From: Prevotellaceae bacterium UBA3627
GTDB taxonomy: Bacteria; Bacteroidota; Bacteroidia; Bacteroidales; Bacteroidaceae
Assembly (NCBI GenBank): GCA_002373375.1
Contig: DFLE01000012.1
Span: 53,038-83,859 of the forward strand
Reading direction: 5' to 3'
DNA length: 30,822 nucleotides
Shown here: positions 1 through 7,751 of the stretch, one piece after another
How positions within the stretch are numbered: the stretch's first letter is position 1
How the letters are laid out: the number at the start of each line of letters is the position of its first letter
The notes under the pieces: generated by a model
What the model was told of the DNA's origin: nothing
Database searches by the model: none
Seen by the model: the letters and a program-made list of their open reading frames with translations, nothing else
Program-made: the position numbers and the translations under genes

Positions 1-45
1 TACTGACTACTTAACTACTGACTACCCAACTACTGACTACCCAAA
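1..45. repeat. 15-bp tandem repeat, three copies, cut by window edge
   Basis: Three consecutive 15-base units (1-15, 16-30, 31-45) share the core tactgactac followed by ttaac, ccaac or ccaaa. The array starts at the first base, so more copies may lie outside the window. It sits just downstream of the stop codon of the minus-strand kinase/RapZ fusion. No function can be read from it. Confidence 0.75.
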
Positions 46-60
46 GGAAGTTGAGTTGTT

Positions 61-1599
61 TTATTTCTTTGTAAACACCTGACTTATATTCTGCTCTCTG
101 TGCAGCAGTCTTACCTCCACACCGAACTTCTCATGTATATGCTCTGCCAGATGCTGTGCGCTGTACACACTGCGATGCTGACCGCCGGTGCATCCGAAGG
201 AGAACATGAGCGAGGTGAAGCCACGCTGTATGTATCGTTTCACATGAGCATCAGCCAACTTATACACTGACTCAAGGAACGTAAGTATCTCACCGTCATC
301 CTCAAGGAAACGTATCACCGGCTCGTCAAGTCCCGTCAGTTTCTTATACGGTTCATAGCGTCCTGGGTTATGCGTGGAACGACAGTCAAACACATAGCCG
401 CCGCCGTTGCCGCTATCATCCTCAGGTATGCCCTTGTGGAACGAGAAGGAGAATACCTTTACCACCAACGGTCCCTTGCCGTCATACTTAGAGAACGTAG
501 CCTTACCGTCACTCGGATTGGCTGCATAAGGGTTACGGTCTGTGGTCTTGTAGCCATCCTTACGCTCTGCCGGTTGCTCTGGCTTCACAGTGAACTGAGG
601 CATATCCGCCAAACGACGGAGCATATCCATGAGGTAAGGATAAGGGAAGTCGTTCTTATCCAACAGCTCACGCAGATTCTGTATGGCCGGCGGTATGCTC
701 TCTATGAAGTGTGCCTTACGCTCAAAATATCCACGGAACCCGTATGCGCCGAGCACCTGCAACGTGCGGAAAAGCACAAAGAGCTGCAGACGGTCACAGA
801 ATGCCTTGTATGCAGGTACCTCTGTATATTGCTTCAATGCGTTGTAATACTCCTGCACCAGTTCCTCACGCAGTGTGCTGCTATAACGGGCTGACGCCTG
901 CCACAGGAATGAAGCCACATCATAATAATAAGGACCGCGACGACCTCCCTGGAAGTCTATAAAATAAGGATTACCATCCTTGTCCAGCATCACATTGCGT
1001 GCCTGGAAGTCACGGTAGAGAAATCCCTGCGCACCTTCACCACTCACAAGGTCCTTCGCCAACATACGGAAACTTGCCTCTAACTTCAACTCATGGAAGT
1101 CGAGGCCTGTGGCTTTCAGGAAACAATACTTGAAGTAGTTGAGGTCAAAGAGTACGCCCTCCTGGTCAAACTCCGGCTGCGGATAGCACACAGAGAAATC
1201 CAATCCACGCGCACCACGTATCTGTATGTTAGGCAACTCGCGTATTGTTCTTTTCAACAGTTCACGCTCCTTCACCGTATATCTGCCGCCTGCATCACGT
1301 CCTCCCTTTATGGCGTCAAAGAGAGAGCGGTCACCAAGGTCATCCTGCAGATAACGCATCTCGTCATTGCTGACAGCGAGCACACGCGGCACAGGCAGTT
1401 TTCTCTTCATAAAATGCTTGGCAAGACACACGAAAGCATGGTTTTCCTCACGCGATGTGCCCTTGCACCCTACAACGGTATGACCATCCTCACCCGTCAT
1501 ACGATAATACTCACGATTACTGCCGGCACCTGGCAGACGTTCTGCCTGCACAGGTTCCTTGCCGCACCATTCCTTATATAGTTCTTTTAATTCTTGCAT
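61..1599 (-). CDS. Aminosugar-kinase-like phosphotransferase fused to RapZ C-terminal domain
   Basis: A 512-residue protein with two domains. Residues about 1-330 are an APH/choline-kinase-type phosphotransferase, with the catalytic loop RDFQARN (Asp197, Asn202) and the metal-binding FIDFQG (Asp215). The loop resembles AmgK-type N-acetylmuramate/N-acetylglucosamine kinases of cell-wall recycling. Residues about 370-512 match the RapZ C-terminal domain, ending in FGCTGGQHRSVY (Cys470-Tyr479). In E. coli this domain senses glucosamine-6-phosphate; the P-loop N-terminal kinase domain of RapZ is absent. I infer an aminosugar kinase with a built-in aminosugar-phosphate sensor. I chose the ATG at 1599; a TTG four codons upstream is also possible. 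It is third in a minus-strand run, about 180 bases after the thioesterase gene. The substrate is not proven; a MurU-type nucleotidyltransferase next to it, outside the window, would support the recycling role. Confidence 0.82.
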   Translation of the reverse strand: MQELKELYKEWCGKEPVQAERLPGAGSNREYYRMTGEDGHTVVGCKGTSREENHAFVCLAKHFMKRKLPVPRVLAVSNDEMRYLQDDLGDRSLFDAIKGGRDAGGRYTVKERELLKRTIRELPNIQIRGARGLDFSVCYPQPEFDQEGVLFDLNYFKYCFLKATGLDFHELKLEASFRMLAKDLVSGEGAQGFLYRDFQARNVMLDKDGNPYFIDFQGGRRGPYYYDVASFLWQASARYSSTLREELVQEYYNALKQYTEVPAYKAFCDRLQLFVLFRTLQVLGAYGFRGYFERKAHFIESIPPAIQNLRELLDKNDFPYPYLMDMLRRLADMPQFTVKPEQPAERKDGYKTTDRNPYAANPSDGKATFSKYDGKGPLVVKVFSFSFHKGIPEDDSGNGGGYVFDCRSTHNPGRYEPYKKLTGLDEPVIRFLEDDGEILTFLESVYKLADAHVKRYIQRGFTSLMFSFGCTGGQHRSVYSAQHLAEHIHEKFGVEVRLLHREQNISQVFTKK

Positions 1600-1611
1600 A
1601 TTGCTTCGCAA

Positions 1612-1779
1612 GCTATGATTTCAAGTTTTGAGTTATGAGTTTTGAGTTATGAGTTTTAAGCACAGCTTAAGCATAAATGCTTGCTTTGCAAGCGTCACTG
1701 CATGCCGAGCGATTCATTATTCATTATTCATTACCCATTATTCATTATTCATTATTCATTATAAATTATAAATTATGAA
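1612..1779. repeat. Intergenic repeats: hairpin element and AT-rich cattatt/attatg repeats
   Basis: Two things fill this 168-base gap. At 1621-1660 gagttatgagtttt-type direct repeats occur, followed by gcataaat and a perfect 6-bp stem with a 3-base loop (gcttgc at 1679-1684, gcaagc at 1688-1693). At 1711-1779 there is a run of cattatt units, then the palindrome-like aattatgaattatgc (1771-1785), which runs into the end of the thioesterase gene. A related hairpin element lies at 23541-23575, and the reverse complement of the AT-rich motif lies at 7757-7771. No promoter of the TAnnTTTG type was seen here on the minus strand. Confidence 0.6.
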
Positions 1780-2175
1780 TTATGCATTCATTATCGCCTC
1801 CATCAACAGATTGCTGTCACCCAGTTTTCCGTTGACGATACACACAGCCTCCACCTTTGCCTTCAGACAAAGCTTATCATCGCTGAGACGATAGATATCC
1901 TGCAGGAAGATATAGCGTATGCCCTCCTTCTTTACATTGGTACGCACCACATACTCGTCCCTGCTCTTCAAAGGAACCTTGAAACGCATCTCAATGCCTG
2001 ACACCACACAGTCTATGCCCTGCTCATGCAAATCAGCAAAACTGATATTCCTTGACAACAAAAACTCATGGCGGGCATGCTCCACATAATGCTGGTAATT
2101 GGCATTATTCACAATACCCTGGAGATCACACTCATAATCACGCACCTTGTCACGGTGCTCATGTAAATAGTTCAT
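1780..2175 (-). CDS. YbgC/4HBT-family acyl-CoA thioesterase
   Basis: A 131-residue single-domain hotdog protein, the usual length for the 4-hydroxybenzoyl-CoA thioesterase/YbgC family. The N-terminal signature VRDYECDLQGIVNNANY contains the catalytic Asp17 followed by the Asn-Asn-Ala-Asn-Tyr segment that packs the active site. It should hydrolyse an acyl-CoA or acyl-carrier-protein thioester in the cytoplasm; chain specificity cannot be read from the sequence. It begins 24 bases after the HAD phosphatase gene and probably shares its transcript. The specialised acyl-chain genes on the opposite strand begin about 3 kb away, so a link to them is possible but not shown. Confidence 0.88.
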   Translation of the reverse strand: MNYLHEHRDKVRDYECDLQGIVNNANYQHYVEHARHEFLLSRNISFADLHEQGIDCVVSGIEMRFKVPLKSRDEYVVRTNVKKEGIRYIFLQDIYRLSDDKLCLKAKVEAVCIVNGKLGDSNLLMEAIMNA

Positions 2176-2199
2176 ATTTTACTATGCTTATTTTTAATT

Positions 2200-2718
2200 T
2201 CACCACCCGAACGCCTTAGCATGGCTGAGCCACATGCCCTTGGCGCGCATCACCTGTTCCAACACATCGCGGGCACAGCCACGACCGCCTTCATACGGAC
2301 TGACATACAGACTTATCTCCCGTATGTCAGTGCAGGCGTCCTTCGGACAACACGGGCAACCCACCTCACGCATAATCTCATAGTCGGGTATATCATCACC
2401 TATATATATCACCTCTTCATTTGTCAGATTATTGTCTGCCAGATACTTGTGATACACGTCAATCTTTACGCCACAGCCCATGAAGATATCCGTCATGCCC
2501 AACTTGCCATAACGTAACGGCAGAGCAGCATCCTTGCCTCCTGTGATAATACACAGGCGCAACCCCATCTTCACAGCGAGCTGTATAGCATAACCATCCT
2601 TGATGTTCACAGTGCGCAGAGGCTCACCGGCAGCGCTCATGCCTATCGTAGCGGCCGAGAGCACTCCGTCAACATCAAAGATAATGGTGGTGATTTTAGT
2701 CAAATCGTAGTTTATCAT
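2200..2718 (-). CDS. kdsC: KdsC-type HAD phosphatase (KDO-8-phosphate phosphatase family)
   Basis: A 172-residue HAD-superfamily protein without a cap domain, the length and pattern of 3-deoxy-D-manno-octulosonate 8-phosphate phosphatase. Motif I is FDVDGVL near residue 15, followed by the family's IKDGYAI segment, IITGG as motif II, and GDDIPDYE as motif IV. The expected role is to release phosphate from KDO-8-P for lipid A inner-core synthesis in the cytoplasm. The ATG at 2718 is chosen because a -7 promoter box (2746-2753) lies inside the longer in-frame extension, which therefore cannot be translated from this promoter. It is the first gene of the minus-strand unit. A related sugar-phosphate phosphatase cannot be excluded. 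Confidence 0.82.
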   Translation of the reverse strand: MINYDLTKITTIIFDVDGVLSAATIGMSAAGEPLRTVNIKDGYAIQLAVKMGLRLCIITGGKDAALPLRYGKLGMTDIFMGCGVKIDVYHKYLADNNLTNEEVIYIGDDIPDYEIMREVGCPCCPKDACTDIREISLYVSPYEGGRGCARDVLEQVMRAKGMWLSHAKAFGW

Positions 2719-2745
2719 GTTTGAGTAACCTATATTTCTATAGTG

Positions 2746-2753
2746 CAAAGTTA
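2746..2753 (-). promoter_or_regulatory. Bacteroidales-type -7 box for the kdsC-thioesterase unit
   Basis: The minus strand reads taactttg, an exact match to the Bacteroidales -7 consensus TAnnTTTG, 27 bases before the kdsC start codon. I see no clear TTTG -33 element at the expected 19-21-base spacing. A perfect -7 box in a divergent intergenic region supports a real promoter. Confidence 0.5.
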
Positions 2754-2919
2754 ATAAAAAATTCTGTAATACTAACATCTAACCTATATTTTTAGATACA
2801 CAAGCAAATACCACATGACTCTAAAAACGAAATGCAAAGTGGAGTTAGCACAAAACAGAAATATTCCGCGCAAGGGTAAAAAGTTTCATGCGCCAAGTGG
2901 TTATGTACGAATTTTTTAT

Positions 2920-2927
2920 TAACTTTG
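2920..2927 (+). promoter_or_regulatory. Bacteroidales-type -7 box for pgk
   Basis: The sequence taactttg matches TAnnTTTG and lies 44 bases before the pgk start. The -33 region (about 2897-2900, gtgg) is poor. The box lies inside the N-terminal extension of the longer open frame, which fixes the pgk start downstream. Confidence 0.55.
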
Positions 2928-2971
2928 TGCCCAAATTTGCGACTAACAAACTAATAACAACAAATAAAACA

Positions 2972-4216
2972 ATGAAAATCAACGATTACAACTTTGCCGG
3001 CAAGAAAGCCATTGTGCGTGTTGACTTTAACGTACCTCTTCAGGACGGTAAGATTACTGATGACACCCGTATCAAGGGTGCTCTGCCAACCCTCAAACTT
3101 ATCTTGGAGAAGGGTGGTTCACTCATAATCATGTCTCACATGGGCAAGCCAAAAGGCAAGGTTAAGCCAGAGCTCTCACTTAGTCAGATTGTTGATGCAG
3201 TGTCTGCCGCACTGGGCACACCTGTTAAGTTTGTAAACGACTGCCAGAAGGCTGATGCTGAGGCTGCTGCACTGAAGCCAGGCGAGGTGCTGCTGCTCGA
3301 GAACCTCCGTTTCTATCCAGAAGAGGAGGGTAAGCCAGTTGGTATAGATAAGGAAGATCCTGCATACGAAGAGGCTAAGAAGGCTATGAAGGCAAGCCAG
3401 AAGGAGTTTGCCAAGAAGCTCGCTTCTTACGCTGACTGCTGGGTAATGGACGCATTCGGTACAGCTCACCGTAAGCACGCTTCTACCGCTGTCATCGCTG
3501 ACTACTTCGACGCTGACAACAAGATGCTCGGTCTGCTGATGGAGAAAGAGGTGCAGGCTGTTGACAACGTGCTCTCTAACATCAAGCGTCCTTTCATCGC
3601 TATCATGGGTGGTTCTAAGGTATCTTCTAAGATAGGTATCATCGAGAACCTTCTCGGTAAGGTTGACAAACTCATCCTCTGCGGTGGTATGACATACACA
3701 TTCGCTAAGGCTCACGGCGGCGAGGTAGGTAAGTCTATCTGCGAGCTCGACAAGCTTGACGTAGCTCTCGGTGTTGAGGAGCTCGCTAAGAAGAACGGCG
3801 TAGAGCTCGTTATGGCTCCTGACGCTATCTGCGCTCCTGAGTTCAGCAACGACGCTCCTCAGACTGTTTGTCCTGCAAACGCAATCCCTGCTGACCTCGA
3901 GGGTCTTGACGCAGGTCCTGAGGCTCAGAAGAAGTTTGCTGCTGCCATCAAGGGTTGTAAGACAATCCTCTGGAACGGTCCTGCAGGCGTATTCGAGTTC
4001 GACAACTTCTGCGACGGCTCACGTGCCATCGGCAACGCTATCGCAGAGGCTACTGCTGAGGGTGCATTCTCACTCATCGGCGGCGGTGACTCTGTAGCTT
4101 GTGTAAACAAGTTCGGTCTTGCTGACAAGGTTTCTTACATCTCTACCGGTGGTGGTGCTCTGCTCGAGGCTATCGAGGGCAAGGTTCTTCCAGGCGTAGC
4201 TGCTGTACAGGGATAA
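2972..4216 (+). CDS. pgk: Phosphoglycerate kinase
   Basis: A 414-residue cytoplasmic enzyme of glycolysis and gluconeogenesis, transferring phosphate between 1,3-bisphosphoglycerate and ADP. It has the N-terminal substrate-binding VRVDFNVPL near residue 15, the basic-patch MSHMGKPKG, GGSKVSSKIGII in the hinge region, and the C-terminal nucleotide-binding SLIGGGDSV. Length is typical for Bacteroidales Pgk. The start at 2972 (MKINDYNF) is preferred over an in-frame start at 2888, because the promoter -7 box lies between them. Codon use is strongly biased (ctc, gac, aag runs), as expected of a highly expressed gene. A rho-independent terminator follows, so it is probably monocistronic. Confidence 0.98.
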   Translation: MKINDYNFAGKKAIVRVDFNVPLQDGKITDDTRIKGALPTLKLILEKGGSLIIMSHMGKPKGKVKPELSLSQIVDAVSAALGTPVKFVNDCQKADAEAAALKPGEVLLLENLRFYPEEEGKPVGIDKEDPAYEEAKKAMKASQKEFAKKLASYADCWVMDAFGTAHRKHASTAVIADYFDADNKMLGLLMEKEVQAVDNVLSNIKRPFIAIMGGSKVSSKIGIIENLLGKVDKLILCGGMTYTFAKAHGGEVGKSICELDKLDVALGVEELAKKNGVELVMAPDAICAPEFSNDAPQTVCPANAIPADLEGLDAGPEAQKKFAAAIKGCKTILWNGPAGVFEFDNFCDGSRAIGNAIAEATAEGAFSLIGGGDSVACVNKFGLADKVSYISTGGGALLEAIEGKVLPGVAAVQG

Positions 4217-4243
4217 GAAAACGTTTTAACTAAACTATAAAAG

Positions 4244-4290
4244 AAATGGAACATAGATGGCTTCTGCCGTTCTATGTTCCATTTTTTTGT
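4244..4290 (+). terminator. Rho-independent terminator after pgk, probably bidirectional
   Basis: A perfect 14-bp stem pairs 4244-4257 with 4271-4284 around a 13-base loop, followed by a T run (4282-4288). It lies 28 bases after pgk and between convergent genes. On the minus strand the stem is followed by tttctttt, so it may also stop transcription from the UPF0126-like gene. Confidence 0.9.
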
Positions 4291-4323
4291 TGCCTATTTG
4301 TTTCCTACTTATTTTCTTATCCC

Positions 4324-4941
4324 CTAAAGCCTCTCTTTCAACACTGGCAGCGAGATATGATACTTCACAGCCAGGAACCTGATAAGACATGTCACGATAA
4401 AACTGAGCACCGCACTCCATCCTACAGGCAGAGCAAGGGACTCTACCCCCCAATACACCACTCCGCCGATAACCGAAGCCATGGCATATATCTCCTTGTG
4501 GAAAATCACAGGTTCGTTATTAAGCAGGACATCACGTATCACACCACCAGCCGCACCTGTAATGCATCCCATGATAACGGCAACCCAGAACGGCTGACCA
4601 AACAGCAGGCTTTTCTGTATTCCGGCTATAGTGAACAGCGCCAAACCCAGAGTGTCAAACACAAACCAGGCATTTTTCAGAGGCTCCATCCAATGTCCGA
4701 ACCACACAACCGTAAAAAGCGCCACGGCAGTGCATATCATATAGACAGGAGTGGTCATCCAAAAAGGTGTGGTAGATAGCATCAAGTCACGTATCGTACC
4801 ACCACCTATAGCAACAGCGATACCACACACATACCCGCCAAACCAATCATAATGCTTTGCTGCAGCATGTCGTATTCCTGAAATTGCAAAAGCAAATGTG
4901 CCCAACAATTCTATAACTTTTATTATAATATCTTGTTCCAT
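4324..4941 (-). CDS. UPF0126/TRIC-family membrane protein (YicG/YadS type)
   Basis: A 205-residue polytopic inner-membrane protein with about six to seven hydrophobic helices arranged as an internal duplication. Each half carries the family hallmark: GGGTIRDLML in the first half and GGVIRDVLL in the second. UPF0126 proteins adopt the trimeric TRIC cation-channel fold, and some bacterial members have been linked to glycine uptake; the substrate here is unknown. The ATG at 4941 is preferred to the GTG one codon upstream. It stands alone on the minus strand with its own -7 box and converges on pgk. Confidence 0.88.
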   Translation of the reverse strand: MEQDIIIKVIELLGTFAFAISGIRHAAAKHYDWFGGYVCGIAVAIGGGTIRDLMLSTTPFWMTTPVYMICTAVALFTVVWFGHWMEPLKNAWFVFDTLGLALFTIAGIQKSLLFGQPFWVAVIMGCITGAAGGVIRDVLLNNEPVIFHKEIYAMASVIGGVVYWGVESLALPVGWSAVLSFIVTCLIRFLAVKYHISLPVLKERL

Positions 4942-4969
4942 CACAAAAATAATTATCTGTACTGAAAAA

Positions 4970-4977
4970 CAAAGTTA
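4970..4977 (-). promoter_or_regulatory. Bacteroidales-type -7 box for the UPF0126-like gene
   Basis: The minus strand reads taactttg, an exact TAnnTTTG match, 28 bases before the start codon at 4941. The -33 element is not evident at the usual spacing. Confidence 0.5.
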
Positions 4978-5032
4978 CAAATAATTTTTCATATTATTAT
5001 TTATCAATACAAAAAAAATATACTTAAGAAAA

Positions 5033-5064
5033 CTTGTTGATATAAAGAAATTTTTTTACCTTTG
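5033..5064 (+). promoter_or_regulatory. Promoter heading the GNAT-ketosynthase-MMPL operon
   Basis: A cttg at 5033-5036 (-33-like) and tacctttg at 5057-5064 (exact TAnnTTTG) are separated by 20 bases, the usual Bacteroidales spacing. Transcription would begin at about 5071, so the start codon of the GNAT gene is the ATG at 5089 and not an in-frame codon within the promoter. This is the only convincing promoter seen before 15850 on this strand. Confidence 0.65.
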
Positions 5065-5088
5065 CATTATAAAAGAAGACACGTACGC

Positions 5089-6225
5089 ATGAGTATACAA
5101 ATAAAAAAGGCCGACAACAAACAACTGATGAACGATTTTGTGCAACTGCCACGAACGTTGTACAAGGGTTGTAGCCAATATGTGCCTGACATGGATACCG
5201 ATATTCGTGACTTCTTTAACCCCGAGAAGAACCGCAGTCTGCCGTATGCAGACGTGCAACCGTTTGTAGCTTACAAGGAAGGCAAGTGCGTAGGGCGCAT
5301 CACTGGCATTGTCAGTCATAAATCCAACGAAAGGTGGCAGAAAAAGATAGTACGCTTCACCCATATTGAGTTCATCGATGACTGGGAGGTATCAGAGGCG
5401 TTACTTAATGCTGTCAGTTCATGGGGAGCGGCCTTAGGCATGACAGAGATACAGGGACCTATGGGCATCACCGACTTTGACAAGGAGGGTATGCTTATAG
5501 AAGACTTTGACCTTGACGGCTGTTTCATGGAGTTCTGGAACCCTCCATACTACAAAGACCACATGGAGCGTCTGGGATTTACGAAAGCCGCTGACTGGCT
5601 GCAGATACGTTTCCAAGTTCCGGAAAAAGTACCGCCACGCTTTCAACGCGTCGCTGACTACAGCAAGCAAGAGTTTGGAGTACACCACATAGAAATCACG
5701 AAGAAAGAGGTGTATGAGAGCTACGGGCAGAAGATATTCCAACTGCTTAACGAGGCATACACTCCTCTTTACGGCTTTGCGCCATTCTCACCAGAGCAGG
5801 CTGACGATGTGTTACACACCTTCCTGCCACTCGTAGATATGGACATGGTTCCGATAATGGAGGATGACAAAGGACAGCTGGTAGGCATTGCCGTGACATG
5901 CCGCGACATCTCTGACGGAATAAAGAAGAGCAAAGGCAAACTGTTGCCATTCGGTTGGTTCCACCTGCTCAAGGCCCTTAAGTTCGGGCATCAGGACAAG
6001 GCTCAGCTGATGATAATAGCCGTAAAACCAGAGATGCAGGGTATGGGTGTCAATGCGGCTATGTTTGCTCACCTGATACCGATATACAACAAGAAAGGCA
6101 TAAAGTGGTGTGAGACCAACCCGCAGCTTGACACAAACATACGCGAACTTTCACAATGGAAACCCCTTAACCCTAAGACAGTAAAACGTCGCAGGTGCTG
6201 GGTGAAGGAAATTCATGATGCATAA
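5089..6225 (+). CDS. Long YghO-type GNAT-family acyltransferase
   Basis: A 378-residue cytoplasmic protein. The N-terminal half has the features of the long bacterial GNAT family that includes E. coli YghO: LPRTLYKGC near residue 20, GPMGITDFDKEGML, and FMEFWNPPYYKDHMERLGF. The C-terminal GNAT fold has a pyrophosphate-binding loop, MQGMGVNAAM (Gln317-Gly320). From memory, the bacterial ceramide synthase of Caulobacter belongs to this same broad family and N-acylates a sphingoid base. Gene order (first in an operon, 29 bases before a ketosynthase and then a carrier protein) suggests that it transfers a chain built on that carrier. The true donor and acceptor are unknown. A generic acetyltransferase remains possible. 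Confidence 0.7.
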   Translation: MSIQIKKADNKQLMNDFVQLPRTLYKGCSQYVPDMDTDIRDFFNPEKNRSLPYADVQPFVAYKEGKCVGRITGIVSHKSNERWQKKIVRFTHIEFIDDWEVSEALLNAVSSWGAALGMTEIQGPMGITDFDKEGMLIEDFDLDGCFMEFWNPPYYKDHMERLGFTKAADWLQIRFQVPEKVPPRFQRVADYSKQEFGVHHIEITKKEVYESYGQKIFQLLNEAYTPLYGFAPFSPEQADDVLHTFLPLVDMDMVPIMEDDKGQLVGIAVTCRDISDGIKKSKGKLLPFGWFHLLKALKFGHQDKAQLMIIAVKPEMQGMGVNAAMFAHLIPIYNKKGIKWCETNPQLDTNIRELSQWKPLNPKTVKRRRCWVKEIHDA

Positions 6226-6254
6226 TTAACAAGGATTAATTCATAATCAAGAAT

Positions 6255-7472
6255 ATGAACAGAGTAGTAATAACAGGAATGGGCATCTGGTCATGCCTTG
6301 GACAGACACTTGATGACGTCCGCCAGTCTCTTTTTGAGGGCAAGAGTGGAATAATATTCTCACAGGAGCGCAAAGACGCAGGTTTTCGTTCTGCACTCTG
6401 CGCCAATGTGCCTATGCCTAACCTAAAGCCTTTCGTAGCACGCAACATGCGTCAGTTCATGCCAGAAGAGGCTCAGTACGCATATATGGCAACAAAAGAT
6501 GCCCTTGAGGCAGCCAAGATAGACCAGGACTTCCTTGACAGCCATGAGGTAGGTATCATCTACGGTAATGACTCTGTTGCCGAGGCAACGATGAAAGCGC
6601 TTGATAAGTTCCGTGAGTTCAAGGATACCAGCGCATGTGGCTCTGGTGCTATCTTCCAGTCAATGAACTCTACCGTGACGATGAACCTTGCCTGCCTGTT
6701 CAAATTACGTGGCATCAACCTCACGTCATCTGCAGCTTGTGCTTCAAGTTCACTCGCTATAGGCAATGCATACCTGCTGATTAAGAACGGTTTGCAGGAC
6801 TGCATAATCTGTGGTGGCGCACAGGAGGCTAACATGTACTCTATTGCATCATTCGACGGCATACAGGCATTCTCTACACGTGAGGATGAGCCTACAAAGG
6901 CATCACGTCCATTCGACAAGAACCGTGACGGTCTTGTGCCAGGCGGTGGCGCCGCAACCGTAATACTTGAGAGCTATGAGCATGCAGTAAAGCGCGGTGC
7001 ACCGATACTCGCAGAGGTTGTTGGCTGGGGATTCTCAGGCAACGGCGACCATATCTCCACTCCAAACGTGGCTGGACCTGCCCGCTCACTCGAGCTCGCG
7101 CTGAAGAACGGCGGCATTGATCCTAAGCAGATTGGATACATCAACGCACACGCCACATCTACACATGCAGGTGACGGTCGTGAGGCTATGGCAATAGCAC
7201 AGATATTCGGCGACTACAAGGTTCCTGTAACATCTACAAAGTCACAGACCGGTCATGAGATGTGGGCTGCTGGTGCTGCAGAGACCATCTACTCTATGCT
7301 GATGATGAAGAACGGCTTCATTGCCGGCAACATCAACTTCAGCGAGCCAGACGAGGAGACCTCTTGTATCAACATCATACCAGAGACAAAGTCTGCCAAC
7401 TTTGATATGTTCCTTACCAACTCATTCGGTTTTGGTGGAACGAACTCTACATTAATAATAAAGAATCTTTAA
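6255..7472 (+). CDS. FabB/FabF-type beta-ketoacyl-ACP synthase of a specialised acyl-chain pathway
   Basis: A 405-residue thiolase-fold condensing enzyme. All catalytic residues are visible at positions almost identical to E. coli FabB: Cys162 in SSAACASSS, His299 in NAHATSTHAGD, Lys329 and His334 in KSQTGHEMWAAGAAE. SFGFGGTNS closes the protein. Opening residues such as GITGMG-like TGMGIWS and SGIIFSQERKDAGFRS also resemble FabB more than FabF. It condenses malonyl-ACP with a growing acyl-ACP. Because it is followed by its own carrier protein and dehydratases rather than by fabD/fabG, I infer a dedicated pathway like aryl-polyene or flexirubin synthesis, not housekeeping fatty-acid synthesis. 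No partner chain-length factor is present in the window. Confidence 0.88.
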   Translation: MNRVVITGMGIWSCLGQTLDDVRQSLFEGKSGIIFSQERKDAGFRSALCANVPMPNLKPFVARNMRQFMPEEAQYAYMATKDALEAAKIDQDFLDSHEVGIIYGNDSVAEATMKALDKFREFKDTSACGSGAIFQSMNSTVTMNLACLFKLRGINLTSSAACASSSLAIGNAYLLIKNGLQDCIICGGAQEANMYSIASFDGIQAFSTREDEPTKASRPFDKNRDGLVPGGGAATVILESYEHAVKRGAPILAEVVGWGFSGNGDHISTPNVAGPARSLELALKNGGIDPKQIGYINAHATSTHAGDGREAMAIAQIFGDYKVPVTSTKSQTGHEMWAAGAAETIYSMLMMKNGFIAGNINFSEPDEETSCINIIPETKSANFDMFLTNSFGFGGTNSTLIIKNL

Positions 7473-7495
7473 TTACAAATCAAAAAATATTAATT

Positions 7496-7735
7496 ATGAC
7501 ACGAGAAGAAATCATTGCAAAAGTAAACTCTGTACTTGCAGAGGAATTTGAGGTAGAAGAAAGCACTCTCACCCCTGATGCAAGCATCAAAAACACCCTT
7601 GCTCTTGATAGCCTGTCACTTGTTGACCTCGTCGCTATAATCCAGACAGAGTATAGAGTGAAGATTCCTGCAGAGGATCTTCCAAAGATACAGACATTCA
7701 ATGACCTGTATGACTATATTGAGGCTCACGCATAA
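7496..7735 (+). CDS. Dedicated acyl carrier protein
   Basis: A 79-residue acidic four-helix protein. The phosphopantetheine attachment site is LALDSLSLVDLV with Ser39 as the modified residue. It starts 23 bases after the ketosynthase gene. Sequence details (LSLVDL instead of the DSLDTVEL of housekeeping AcpP) suggest it is the private carrier of this operon. It would tether the growing chain for the ketosynthase, the two dehydratases and probably the upstream GNAT acyltransferase. A strong inverted repeat follows the stop codon, which may allow a higher transcript level for this gene than for those downstream. Confidence 0.93.
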   Translation: MTREEIIAKVNSVLAEEFEVEESTLTPDASIKNTLALDSLSLVDLVAIIQTEYRVKIPAEDLPKIQTFNDLYDYIEAHA

Positions 7736-7751
7736 GGCTAATTCATAATTC

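Noticed and set aside
370..894. Plus-strand open frame opposite the kinase/RapZ gene
   Set aside because: Overlaps a well-supported fusion gene on the other strand and has no recognisable motif.
2888..2971. N-terminal extension of pgk
   Set aside because: A promoter -7 box (2920-2927) lies inside it and the encoded residues do not match Pgk; the family start fits 2972.
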